DNA from: Streptomyces sp. NBC_00091
GTDB taxonomy: Bacteria > Actinomycetota > Actinomycetes > Streptomycetales > Streptomycetaceae
Length of the DNA: 64,000 nucleotides
Reading direction: 5' to 3'
NCBI RefSeq assembly: GCF_026343185.1
Contig: NZ_JAPEMA010000001.1
Span: 1,488,001 to 1,552,000, forward strand
Made by a program: the position numbers and the translations under genes. Shown piece after piece: positions 15,208-23,526 of this stretch (positions within the stretch are counted from its first letter, which is position 1; every line of letters begins with the position of its first letter). A model generated the notes under the pieces. That model did not search any database. It was given only the letters and a program-made list of their open reading frames with translations, and was not told the DNA's origin.

Positions 15208-15679
15208 CGAACGGCCTGACCCCTTCAAAGATCCGCCGCCTCGCCGGGTTGCTGCTCTCGCGCTGCTTGAGCAGGACGGCTTGTTCGCGATCATCCACCG
15301 GACCTACTGGACGTCGGTAGCCAAGTGGGGGCTGCCCGGGGGGTCCGCCGACCCCAACGAGCTGCCCCGGCGGGCATTCAGCCGGCACATGGACCAGAAG
15401 CTCGGGCTCCGCCTGTCGGCCGGGCGCCTGCTGGCCATCGATCACGCGCCGGAATGGCCCGGCCGGTACCGCGAAGGAATGAACCTCGTCTACCACGCGA
15501 CGGTCAACACCGACGCCGAAACCACCCCTGCGGGTGGCTACGACGAAATTCGCTGGGTGACGCCGGACGCAGCAGCCGCGCTGGTTGTCGACCACGAGCT
15601 GTTGCGACTCACGCACTGCGTCGAGGCCCTGCGAAGCGGCACTTTCGTCGAGCTCCTGATGGGCAATCCGATGAACTGA
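15200..15679 (+). CDS. NUDIX-fold protein with degenerate Nudix box
   Basis: The protein has 159 aa. The fold signals are present: RRVAALALLEQDGLFAIIHR, WGLPGGSADPNE, and the later YDEIRWVTPDAAAAL. The catalytic helix, which should read REUxEExGU, is FSRHMDQKLGL here, so both metal-binding glutamates of the box are lost. I infer a nucleotide-binding or regulatory role, or a changed chemistry, rather than ordinary Nudix hydrolysis. It lies 9 nt before the SIR2-like gene. Confidence 0.75.
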   Translation: MSDERPDPFKDPPPRRVAALALLEQDGLFAIIHRTYWTSVAKWGLPGGSADPNELPRRAFSRHMDQKLGLRLSAGRLLAIDHAPEWPGRYREGMNLVYHATVNTDAETTPAGGYDEIRWVTPDAAAALVVDHELLRLTHCVEALRSGTFVELLMGNPMN

Positions 15680-15688
15680 GGAGGAACC

Positions 15689-16921
15689 GTGTTCCTGCCC
15701 TACCCCGTGATCGAACAGCTCTCCCCCATGCAGGTGGAGGACTGGGAGCAGCACTTCGCCGGCAGCCACCACGAGCGCCCGCGCTCGATCGAGGAGGGGA
15801 TCTGGCGGCGCACCCAGGACCCGGCCAACCGCGAGCAGTCCGGCTGGAGCGAGGACGCCGACGGACGACGTCGCATCGTCCACTACCGGTACCAGTACGG
15901 GCTCGACTACACGTTCCCCGTGCCGCGTCTCGTGCTCTCCGACCTCTACCTCTACTGCTCGATCACGGCGCCCGCTGCCGAGATCGAGGACTACTCGAAG
16001 GCGGTCGAGGGGTGGCTCGCCCAGGGGCGATGGCGGCAGAAGCCGGACGGCTGGCACCGCGGCGACCTCCGCTTCGCCATCTCGCGCTACGACGACCACC
16101 CGCAGGACGAGCGCGCGGACCGCGCCACCCCGCCCGGCTTCCGAACGCTCGACGTCACCTTCACCTCCGACGGCTACGAGGTCTCTCGCACCGTGCGAAA
16201 CCTGCCGTGGGACGTCCTCGCGGGCGGCATCCGAGTCAAGGATCAGCGCGGAGAACCGACGATCGCCGAGGACCTCAGCGGCCTCCTGGACTACCTCCCC
16301 TTCCAGGTCGAGATCGGGTGCGGTACGAGCATCGAGGCCGGCATCCCCCCGCTGCACTTCCTCCACGAGGTCTATCGGGTCACGGCCCGCCGCGATAACG
16401 CGCTCACCCAGTCACACGCCTTCACCATGTCTCCGGCGGCCGACACTCTCGTCCAAGAGATGCTGGTCGATCCGAAGACCAAGGCTCCGGAGCTCGTGAA
16501 GATGTTCTCCGCCTGCTTCGTCGCCGATCCGACCGATGCCCACCACGCCCTGAAGGCCCTGCACGGCTCGGGGCACATGATCGGCCCCGTCATCACTCAC
16601 AACTTCGACCTCCTTCCGGCGCGAGTCGGCCTCGACGAGGTGTTCGTCCGCCGCTACGACCAGAAGATCCCGCCCGTCCCGCTCTACGACGAGGCCAAGG
16701 CCCTGCTGGTGGTAGGCCTGCACGCCGACCGCCGGTCCGTCCAGGAGCGGGCGCGCGCCAAGGGGATGAAGGTCTTCTACGTCGACCCGGAGGGCCTGAT
16801 GGAGAACGGCACCTTCAAGGAGTACCCCATCGAAGGCGCCCAGACCGGGGACGTCATCGTGCGGCAGTCCGCCACGGACGCCCTCGGACGACTGTGCGAG
16901 CTGCTGAAGGTCGCGTACTAG
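15689..16921 (+). CDS. SIR2-like domain protein
   Basis: The protein has 410 aa and a GTG start after AGGAGG. Residues 1-200 are unrecognised (Trp-rich, YRYQYGLDYTFPVPRLVLSDLYLY). Residues 205-405 follow the SIR2 order: IGCGTSIEAGIPPLHF (209-224) for the GAGxS-GIP loop, ITHNFD (302-307) for TQN-D, and VVGLHADRRS (341-350) with VFYVDPEG (362-369) for the GTS and N-E strands. The catalytic His expected soon after THNFD is not obvious. SIR2-like domains in bacterial conflict systems degrade NAD+; whether this one can is open. It is flanked by NUDIX-like and NAD-dependent dehydrogenase genes. Confidence 0.65.
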   Translation: MFLPYPVIEQLSPMQVEDWEQHFAGSHHERPRSIEEGIWRRTQDPANREQSGWSEDADGRRRIVHYRYQYGLDYTFPVPRLVLSDLYLYCSITAPAAEIEDYSKAVEGWLAQGRWRQKPDGWHRGDLRFAISRYDDHPQDERADRATPPGFRTLDVTFTSDGYEVSRTVRNLPWDVLAGGIRVKDQRGEPTIAEDLSGLLDYLPFQVEIGCGTSIEAGIPPLHFLHEVYRVTARRDNALTQSHAFTMSPAADTLVQEMLVDPKTKAPELVKMFSACFVADPTDAHHALKALHGSGHMIGPVITHNFDLLPARVGLDEVFVRRYDQKIPPVPLYDEAKALLVVGLHADRRSVQERARAKGMKVFYVDPEGLMENGTFKEYPIEGAQTGDVIVRQSATDALGRLCELLKVAY

Positions 16922-17019
16922 CGAGCCGAACTCGCGGTAGCAGAGCACTGGTTCAGACAGCGATAGCGTCGTGGGGCGCACCGGACGATGCGCCCCACGA
17001 CAACAAGGAACGGACAGCA

Positions 17020-18354
17020 ATGCGAGTTTCAGTCATTGGCTGTGGTCACCTCGGCGCCCCGCATGCCGCCGCGATGGCGGAGCTGGGTCACGAGGTGATC
17101 GGTGTCGAGCTGAATCCGGAGACATGCCGGATTCTCCAGAGCGGCCGGGGAGCCTTCTACGAAAAGGGCCTCGACGACTTGCTGGCCAAGCATGTCCCTT
17201 CAGGCCGCCTGCGGTTCACCACCGACCTCAGCGAGGCAGCAGCCTGGGCGGACCTGCACTTCATCGCGGTGGGGACTCCGCTCCGCGACGACGGCCGCGG
17301 CTACGACGTCAGCCAGGTGATCGGTGCGATGCGTGCGCTCACCCCCTTGCTCAAGCGGCCATGCACCATCGTCGGGAAAAGCACCGTGACCGTGGGGACC
17401 GTGGCCCGGCTCCAGGAGATCGTGGCGGTGGACGCCGCCGAGGGCGTCGAGCTGGTCTGGAACCCGGAGTTCCTCCGCGAAGGCCACGCCGTCGAGGACT
17501 CCCTCTACCCGGATCGGATCGTGGCCGGCCTCTCATCCGCCGAGGCTCAAAAGGCGATCGAAGAGGTATACGCGCCCATCCTGGCACGCGGCGATGCCGA
17601 ACTGATCGTCACCGACCCTCAGACCGCCGAAGTGCTCAAGTCCGCTGCCAACAGCTTCCTAGCGACCAAGATCTCCTTCATCAACGCGATGGCCGAGGTC
17701 TGCGAGATCACCGGCGCTGACGTGAATACCGTGGCGTACGGCGTCGGCATCGACAAGCGGATTGGCCACGGCGGGATGAGGCCGGGAATCGGCTACGGCG
17801 GCGGCTGCCTGCCCAAGGACACTGCGGCCTTCACCCACCGTGTCCGCGAGATCGGGGCCGTACACGCCGCCGGACTTCTCGAAGCCGTCGAGGCCGTGAA
17901 CCACAGCCGCCTCGACGCCGCCTTTGAGCTCGTCCGCCGGGCCCACGGGGGTGTCCTCGACGGCGCCCCCATCGCGGTTCTGGGCGCATCGTTCAAGGCG
18001 GGTACCAGCGACGTACGGAACTCGCCCGCTCTCCACCTCGCTGGTCGCCTGCACCAGGCTGGGGCTCGCACGATCATCTTCGACCCCGAATCCAACGAGG
18101 CGGCACGGCGCCTTCGCCCGGAGTACACGTACGCGGACAACGTTCAGGGTGCCCTCAACGGCGCGAAGGTCGTTGTGCTCGCCACCGAGTGGCCGCAGTT
18201 CACCGAGGACACCAAGCTCCCGTCCACCGCTGCGGCCCATGTGCAGCGTCGGGTCCTGGTCGATGTACGGAACGTGGTGGATGCCGCGTCGTGGTGCGCG
18301 GCTGGCTGGGAGGTCTGGCAGCTCGGCCGGCCGCCTCAGCACCCCATTGTGTAG
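17020..18354 (+). CDS. UDP-glucose/GDP-mannose dehydrogenase family protein
   Basis: The protein has 444 aa, the usual length. It has an NAD-binding Rossmann start (VSVIGCGHLGAPHAAAMAELGH), FIAVGTPL, STVTVGT, WNPEFLREG, and the catalytic-Cys block YGGGCLPKD. The C-terminal UDP-binding part has LGASFKAGTSDVRNSP. It oxidises a UDP-sugar to the uronic acid using two NAD+. All catalytic residues seem intact. It lies downstream of the SIR2-like gene (98-nt gap) and upstream of a MazG-like gene. Sugar enzymes are not typical element cargo, so its role here may be surface modification or a nucleotide-sugar-based effect. Confidence 0.87.
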   Translation: MRVSVIGCGHLGAPHAAAMAELGHEVIGVELNPETCRILQSGRGAFYEKGLDDLLAKHVPSGRLRFTTDLSEAAAWADLHFIAVGTPLRDDGRGYDVSQVIGAMRALTPLLKRPCTIVGKSTVTVGTVARLQEIVAVDAAEGVELVWNPEFLREGHAVEDSLYPDRIVAGLSSAEAQKAIEEVYAPILARGDAELIVTDPQTAEVLKSAANSFLATKISFINAMAEVCEITGADVNTVAYGVGIDKRIGHGGMRPGIGYGGGCLPKDTAAFTHRVREIGAVHAAGLLEAVEAVNHSRLDAAFELVRRAHGGVLDGAPIAVLGASFKAGTSDVRNSPALHLAGRLHQAGARTIIFDPESNEAARRLRPEYTYADNVQGALNGAKVVVLATEWPQFTEDTKLPSTAAAHVQRRVLVDVRNVVDAASWCAAGWEVWQLGRPPQHPIV

Positions 18355-18413
18355 CCGCTGACGCTCAGCTCAGCCGAGCCGGGGGGCGGCCCAGCGAGAT
18401 ACCGGAGGAGTAG

Positions 18414-18746
18414 ATGGAAGACCTGTGGGTCCAGATCCGGGAGCTGCGTGGACGCGACGAGCGTCGCAGCGGCGCCCCGGACGAAGCCAAAGAGCTGCTC
18501 TTGGTGACGAAGGTATCCGAGGAAGCCAACGAGGCCGCGGAGCTCTACCGGCGGATGAAGGGGTGGGGGACGGACGGAGTGGTCTCCGCGACTCCGCCCG
18601 AGGTCCAGGACGAGATCTGTGCGGCGATCATGGCCGGCATGGTCGCTCTGGACAGGCTTTCGCCCGACGGTTCAGCCGACGGTGCCTGGAGGAGCTACCT
18701 GAAGTACGGATACGACCGCGCGAAGAAGGAGAACGCGGCCTCCTGA
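18414..18746 (+). CDS. MazG-like NTP pyrophosphohydrolase domain protein
   Basis: The protein has 110 aa. It shows the MazG-type helices: KVSEEANEAAELYRRMKGW (the EExxE motif) and EVQDEICAAIMAGMVALDRL (the ExxD motif). This gives the metal-binding quartet of all-alpha NTP pyrophosphatases. Such proteins remove aberrant or specific nucleotides. It follows an AGGAG site and is the last gene before a hairpin terminator. Confidence 0.8.
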   Translation: MEDLWVQIRELRGRDERRSGAPDEAKELLLVTKVSEEANEAAELYRRMKGWGTDGVVSATPPEVQDEICAAIMAGMVALDRLSPDGSADGAWRSYLKYGYDRAKKENAAS

Positions 18747-18758
18747 TCCAGCACGGCG

Positions 18759-18797
18759 AAACGGCGGCTTCCACCATTACGGTGGGAGTCGCCGTTT
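18759..18797 (+). terminator. Hairpin terminator after the MazG-like gene
   Basis: AAACGGCGGCTTCCACC and GGTGGGAGTCGCCGTTT pair at 15 of 17 positions across a 5-nt loop, followed by T-rich sequence. It lies 12 bp after the stop and closes the cargo operon. Confidence 0.8.
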
Positions 18798-18818
18798 TGC
18801 GTGCCGAGAGAGGGCTCT

Positions 18819-19259
18819 GTGACTGCTGGGTCGTTCAACACGAAGACCGGATGCATTGCGATGATCACGACTGAGGAGTCAGAGATCATTCTGCAACTGC
18901 GAGACGAGAAGCCGAATATCTGTTGGCCGGGGTACTGGTCGCTCCTCGGGGGCCAGATCGAGCCTGGGGAAACAGCGATGGAGGCGGTCCTTCGTGAAAT
19001 CCACGAGGAAGCAGGGATCGCCCCGGCCGCAATCGTGGAGGTCGCGGTAACCCCTCACGATCCGGCGAAGACTCCACCTCACGTCTTCCTCGGAACCTGG
19101 GGAGGAAGCGAGGGCGACCTGATTCTCGGCGAAGGCCAAGCCCTGAAGCTCTTCCCACTGGATGCGCTCCCCGACAGGATGCCGCCCCACATCCGGGATT
19201 ACATCACGCAGCTTGGGGACGCGTCAGCCATCCAGCACGGTGCAGGTGATGAGGGGTGA
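18819..19259 (+). CDS. NUDIX hydrolase
   Basis: The protein has 146 aa from GTG 18819, chosen for GAGAGAGGG upstream; GTG 18801 and ATG 18861 are alternatives. The Nudix box is canonical: GGQIEPGETAMEAV then LREIHEEAGI, with all three helix glutamates. Substrates could be (d)NTPs, ADP-ribose or nucleotide sugars. Its stop lies within the group of ATCCAGCAC repeats at the right end of unit 2, so it is the last gene of that unit. Confidence 0.85.
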   Translation: MTAGSFNTKTGCIAMITTEESEIILQLRDEKPNICWPGYWSLLGGQIEPGETAMEAVLREIHEEAGIAPAAIVEVAVTPHDPAKTPPHVFLGTWGGSEGDLILGEGQALKLFPLDALPDRMPPHIRDYITQLGDASAIQHGAGDEG

Positions 19260-19303
19260 TGACGGGTGACGAGGTGTCAGATTATCCAGCACCTATCCAG
19301 CAC
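19230..19303 (+). repeat. ATCCAGCAC direct repeats, right end of unit 2
   Basis: Copies lie at 19230, 19284 and 19295; an isolated copy also occurs at 18746. They mirror the four copies at 11416-11464 and lie on the inner side of the core at 19397. The segment also holds short GATGAGGGGTGATGACGGGTGA tandem-like repeats. Confidence 0.68.
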
Positions 19304-19313
19304 GGTGAAAAGC

Positions 19314-19345
19314 TAGGGGCCCACCCCCGGAGAGGTGGACCCCTT
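19314..19345. terminator. Terminator hairpin left of the core at 19397
   Basis: AGGGGCCCACC-CCCGG and AGAGGTGGACCCCTT pair imperfectly but strongly. It matches the hairpin at 8817-8848 in position relative to the core and would end a leftward ychF transcript. Confidence 0.65.
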
Positions 19346-19396
19346 CTGACCTGCATGTTTGCCAGATCAGCCACGTGGTGCTATGTGACGCATCAG

Positions 19397-19410
19397 ACGT
19401 TGAAGCGGAA
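19397..19410. repeat. Attachment-core repeat (ychF 3'-end 14-mer), copy 3
   Basis: ACGTTGAAGCGGAA is preceded by CATCAG, so the minus strand reads TTC CGC TTC AAC GTC TGA, again FRFNV-stop. It marks the left end of unit 3. Confidence 0.8.
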
Positions 19411-19515
19411 TGTCTGAGGACCGATCCTGACCTGCGACGGAGCCCCGCCCAGGGCGCTGACCTGGGATTTCCTCGTTGGCATGCGTTGGCTCCCGACGGC
19501 CGTTTACGGGTGTCC

Positions 19516-19535
19516 CGCGGACTGTCTGCGGACCG
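19516..19535 (+). repeat. Paired (C/T)GCGGAC motifs, left end of unit 3
   Basis: CGCGGACTG (19516) and TGCGGACCG (19527) lie 11 bp apart after TTTACGGGTGTCC. They correspond to the pairs at 6940 and 9020. From 19536 to the helicase stop at 19728 I see no gene or clear structure. Confidence 0.6.
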
Positions 19536-19727
19536 CCGAGTCAACGCTTCGGGGCCTCCGAAGCACGCGACTGCGGCACCGAGTCTGCGCTCGGGGCACT
19601 CCATGAAGCTCGGAACAGCTCAGCGTCGCCAGCGCGACGGTCCAACCCCGCCGCCTCCACGCTTCGCCTCGAACCGCGTGCTTCGTCGACGCGGAGAGCG
19701 AACGGAGACACGCCTGTGAAAAGGCTC

Positions 19728-22700
19728 TCAGGCAAGTACATCGTCGCTCAGCGCATCAGGGAGAGGGCCCGAAACAGCCGCCGCGGGTATCGGCCCCTCG
19801 AATGGCGGTGGCGCGCTGACGGTGTCGGGGTTGATGAGGTACCAGCCGTCGGCGCCAAGTGATGAAACCTTGATCGCTCCCAGGCCTCCGACCACATCAT
19901 GCCCCGTAACTTCGTCACCCCGGTTCTGAACCAGAGTGGCCAGCAGAGACAGCACATGCTCCGGCTGCACAAAGCGGGCCCGCGTGGAGAGCTTCAGCGC
20001 CTCATCCACCCCTACCTCAGTCCCCCGGACGACAATCAGCGATGGGTCGCCCGTTGCTTCCTCAACCATTTCCGCAGTGAGGCGCTCGTGCGGCACCTTG
20101 ACGGTCACCGTTCGGTCCTCCGTAGACCATCGCGACACCGCATAGTTCCGTTGCGTCTCGGCTTCGGACGCATCGACACCCAGGCGGGTGACCACCTCAC
20201 CAAACAGGTCCAAGTAGGCCACGGACGACTTGGCGTCGTTCAGTTCATCCGCAAGGTCGTCGAACGTCCTCCCGCCGCTGTCCGGAATGTCTTGGTCAGC
20301 CCACTGCCGAGCAATAACGTTGCGGAGTTTCTCCTCCGCAACCTCACGCGCCTCAATGGCATCCCGGGCCCGCTGGCGATCCGCGTTGGTGATGCCAGGG
20401 TTGTCGCGCAGCGCTGGGTGGTCAAGGACTTCTGCTAGCCGGCCCGGCCTGGGTGCGTCCCAGAGCTGGGCCAGGCGTTGGCGATGAAGAGAGGGAAGGC
20501 GCATCTTGGACACCGCTGCGAGCCAGGATGGCAGCCCGGCCTCGACCTCCAGCGCGAGCAACCGCATCTTGCCAGAGTGGTCGATGCCATCTTTATGACT
20601 GATGTCGGCGGCCGCCCGGATAACGCCAGCAAGCTGCTCGCACAACTGCTCAACGTCTGAGTAGTGCAGTTTCAGTGACGGGTCGTGCCCCTTCTCGGGC
20701 TTCTCGTCAGACCTGATCGCCGTGTTGAAACGGGCTCGCAACTGACCGAAAGGGATGCCAAACATCCACTCATAGGCGACGACCGAGCGCAGCAGGGCAT
20801 TCACATCCCCTCGTGAAATTTCTTCCGGCTGCGACGCGTACAACAGGTGCCTCAGCTCCGGCGAGATGACCTTGTTGCGGGCGGCCACCAGACGCTCGGG
20901 AGGGTGGTGCTTGCCGCTGTCCACGAACTGCGCGCAATCCCGCCGCTGAGTATCTGTATCGGCACAGTAGGCGAGGGCCATGGTGATAACCGCATCCTTG
21001 AGGGAAGGCAGATGACGGGCCGGTACTGGCGGAAGCGTCACCCACTCCGTCACCGACTCGATCGACTTGCTTCGGCACGCGTTCCACAACAAGTCGATCG
21101 TCCCCGCACCGTCGCATGCCAATCTGGCGAGCCGCTCCAGATCCCTGGCCGCATCGAGTTCCATCCCCGATCGGCCCAGCGCCAGACCCATACCGGTCAG
21201 AGCCAGTTTGCCGTTGCGCCCGTCAGTGCGGGCCGAGCGCGTGCCGATGCACTGTCGCTTGGCCAATTCCTCTTGCACACGCCCGGGGCTCGGGAGATCG
21301 GTTCCCTCTTCTTGGGTAATCAACAGGCCGTCGAGGATCTCACGGACTCTGGCTTCCCACATTTCCGGAGTCCGGGCGAATCCGTCCTGACAAAGAACCT
21401 GGAGCACCAGCCCACTGATCGTCACCGGATCCCGGAACTTGGACCTGACCACGCCCGACCGCGACTGGCTGGTGACGAACGCACGGAAGACACCATCGAT
21501 ACTCGACAGTTCCTTCATTTCTTGGTTCGTCAGGCCGTCGATCTCCTGAAGCTCACGTTCTTCGGGTACAAGGATGTAGAATTCGCCGCGTTCGTATGCG
21601 GTCTGTCCGCGACGTCCGGCCCGGCCTCCCTTGTTATCCAGATCCGCTGCCGTTAGGACACGCCGCCTGCGAGGTGTACCTGACCAACCGGAGATACTCG
21701 TCGCGATGACTGTGTCAGCAGGGAGATTGATGCCCACAGCAAGTGTGTCCGTCGCGACGAGCACTCGCAGCAAGCCGTCCTCGGAACGGAACTCCTCCTC
21801 CAGCAGTCGCCGCAGCATTGGCGCGAACCTGGAGGAGTGCGGCGCGACGCCTTCCTTCAGACCTCTGATGATCTCGTCGCGCTCCGGCAGATCCGAGTGC
21901 GTTACTCTTTCATTCAGGGCGTATTCGTGATCGCGAGCACGCGATCCATCCCCAGCGAAACGGCCCGCTTCCCAAGGCGTTCCCTTCTCGGTCCGGCCAA
22001 GGTCCGCCTTGAGAACACGCTGGATGGCTGTCGCCAGCTCACTGGCTGCGGTCCGGGATGGAACGAAGCAGATGATGCGTCGGTTCGGGTCCTTCTCCAG
22101 GATGTCCGCAACAAGCGCGACGGCGAGCTCACCCGTGGGTAGCCCTTTGATTGGGCCCCTGATCGCCCGCTCGTACTGGCGTCGCAACTTCATCAAGCCG
22201 TGCCGGGACTGCTCGGGTGCCTCCAGCGGAGGGGCGCCCGGCATGCTGAGCAGATGGGCGTTCTTCTGCACCTTCCTCGACGTCTGGTCGACTACATACG
22301 TGTCGAGAGGAACTGGCCGTTCGTTGCTGACGACAACACGTTCGCCGGCGCCGAGCCACTGGCGCAATGGCTCCGTGGCAGCAGGATCGAGAGCCGCGGA
22401 CAGGCCCAGGATGGCTGGCTGCTCATGCCTAGGCAGCATCTTGATCAGCGTCAGAAGGGCCTCCAGCTTGGCTGCCCGTTCGCTGTCCTCGACAAGGGTC
22501 TGCAATTCGTCCACCACGACCAAGCCGCTCCGGCTGAGCGGGCTGCGGCCACTGACGAGGTACACGCCCAATTTCTCGTAGATTGCCACAGCCACGTCGT
22601 AGCGGCCCCTGGACACCGGACGGTCGTTCTCCGGATAGTCTCGGGAAGAGCCGTAGACCTTAATGTTCTTCAGCCCGTCGGCACTATGCCAGTCCTTCCA

Positions 22701-23510
22701 CTCTGCGACCTCCTGGGTCACAAGTGCTTTGGTAGGCAGGAGCATGATGGCGGAGCTCTCGGCGTTGAGAGCCATGGTCATGGCGATGCGGGCAAGTGTG
22801 GTCTTGCCACTGTTGGTGACGGCATAAACAAGGGCGACTCCCCGCTGAGCAAGAGCGCTTCGGCAGGCGATCAGGACATTCCGCTGGAAGTCGTTCAGCG
22901 AATCCCAGGAGCCGATACGCCCCTTCCACAAGGCGATCAGAGAACCGTGGTCAGGTCGATCGGCGTTGGCCAGCAACCCTGTGTAACCAGTGATGTCCGC
23001 CGCAGGTGCCGCCTTCATAGCGGGGGGTGTGGGGATTTCAGAAAGAGCGGGGATGCATGGAAGCGAGGGCGCCTGTACGGCAATCTGTACGGTCTCGGGA
23101 TTTTGGGCCGAAGAGACGGCGTCGACCGCCACGGCACTCTCCCCGACGGCGGCGGTCGTGGCCGGAACCGGAAAGCCGTAGCGCGTAGCCAAGTCGCCAA
23201 AGGTTCCGTTTCCGGGGTACCCGTCCAAGCTGGCAGCAAGCAACGCCTCCCAAGTGGCCCCCACACCGAGTTCAATCTTGTGCAGAACTTGGTCCCAGAA
23301 GGCTCTGGGGTCTCCGGACTGCTGTGGAATGCGGGTTTCTGGGAACTTGGCGGCGCGGAGCAGCCCTCGCTGCTCGTCCATTGTGTTGAACGCGCTGCCA
23401 AGTTCAGCGACGAAGAGCTTCCGGTCTCCTTCCTCGAGCTTGCGAGTGGTGCCAGCCAGTTCGGCATGCGATCCCGGTTGCGGGAGACTGTCCGGCTCAG
23501 GCGCAGACAT
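19728..23510 (-). CDS. EAD1-like domain plus Ski2-type superfamily 2 helicase
   Basis: The protein has 1260 aa; ATG 23510 follows GAAGGAA. Residues ~30-102 (LFVAELGSAFNTMDEQRGLL and, after a gap, LLAASLDGYPGN) match the effector-associated domain EAD1 pattern. A low-complexity linker runs to ~175. The helicase core follows: VTNSGKTTLAR (231-241, Walker A), PTKALVTQ, VVVDELQ (331-337, DExQ/H), GLSAALDP, DTLAVGINLPADTVI and NKGGRAGRRGQ, closest to Ski2/Hel308-like enzymes. The last ~500 residues are unrecognised. It should move on or remodel RNA or DNA using ATP. It is last in a three-gene operon, 16 nt after the CHAT protease gene, which carries the same kind of N-terminal domain. Confidence 0.82.
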   Translation of the reverse strand: MSAPEPDSLPQPGSHAELAGTTRKLEEGDRKLFVAELGSAFNTMDEQRGLLRAAKFPETRIPQQSGDPRAFWDQVLHKIELGVGATWEALLAASLDGYPGNGTFGDLATRYGFPVPATTAAVGESAVAVDAVSSAQNPETVQIAVQAPSLPCIPALSEIPTPPAMKAAPAADITGYTGLLANADRPDHGSLIALWKGRIGSWDSLNDFQRNVLIACRSALAQRGVALVYAVTNSGKTTLARIAMTMALNAESSAIMLLPTKALVTQEVAEWKDWHSADGLKNIKVYGSSRDYPENDRPVSRGRYDVAVAIYEKLGVYLVSGRSPLSRSGLVVVDELQTLVEDSERAAKLEALLTLIKMLPRHEQPAILGLSAALDPAATEPLRQWLGAGERVVVSNERPVPLDTYVVDQTSRKVQKNAHLLSMPGAPPLEAPEQSRHGLMKLRRQYERAIRGPIKGLPTGELAVALVADILEKDPNRRIICFVPSRTAASELATAIQRVLKADLGRTEKGTPWEAGRFAGDGSRARDHEYALNERVTHSDLPERDEIIRGLKEGVAPHSSRFAPMLRRLLEEEFRSEDGLLRVLVATDTLAVGINLPADTVIATSISGWSGTPRRRRVLTAADLDNKGGRAGRRGQTAYERGEFYILVPEERELQEIDGLTNQEMKELSSIDGVFRAFVTSQSRSGVVRSKFRDPVTISGLVLQVLCQDGFARTPEMWEARVREILDGLLITQEEGTDLPSPGRVQEELAKRQCIGTRSARTDGRNGKLALTGMGLALGRSGMELDAARDLERLARLACDGAGTIDLLWNACRSKSIESVTEWVTLPPVPARHLPSLKDAVITMALAYCADTDTQRRDCAQFVDSGKHHPPERLVAARNKVISPELRHLLYASQPEEISRGDVNALLRSVVAYEWMFGIPFGQLRARFNTAIRSDEKPEKGHDPSLKLHYSDVEQLCEQLAGVIRAAADISHKDGIDHSGKMRLLALEVEAGLPSWLAAVSKMRLPSLHRQRLAQLWDAPRPGRLAEVLDHPALRDNPGITNADRQRARDAIEAREVAEEKLRNVIARQWADQDIPDSGGRTFDDLADELNDAKSSVAYLDLFGEVVTRLGVDASEAETQRNYAVSRWSTEDRTVTVKVPHERLTAEMVEEATGDPSLIVVRGTEVGVDEALKLSTRARFVQPEHVLSLLATLVQNRGDEVTGHDVVGGLGAIKVSSLGADGWYLINPDTVSAPPPFEGPIPAAAVSGPLPDALSDDVLA

Positions 23511-23526
23511 GGCGATTCCTTCGTTG

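Larger units (their letters stand above)
11353..19396. mobile_element. Unit 2 of the accretion: 8.0-kb element with truncated integrase and SIR2/NUDIX/MazG cargo
   Basis: Identical cores stand at both ends, and ATCCAGCAC 9-mers stand inside both ends (four copies at 11416-11464, three at 19230-19303). The integrase fragment lies at the left end with its stop facing the core. The element therefore had a different integrase from unit 3 but used the same chromosomal target. It is now immobile because the integrase has lost its N-terminus. Confidence 0.68.
19314..19535. repeat. Long junction repeat, copy B (similar to 8817-9039)
   Basis: It has the same block order as copy A, including GACCTGCATGTTTGCCA and TCAGACGTTGAAGCGGAATGTCTG. 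The 9-bp stem seen at 8863-8883 is decayed here. Copy B is the unit 2/unit 3 junction. Confidence 0.8.
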
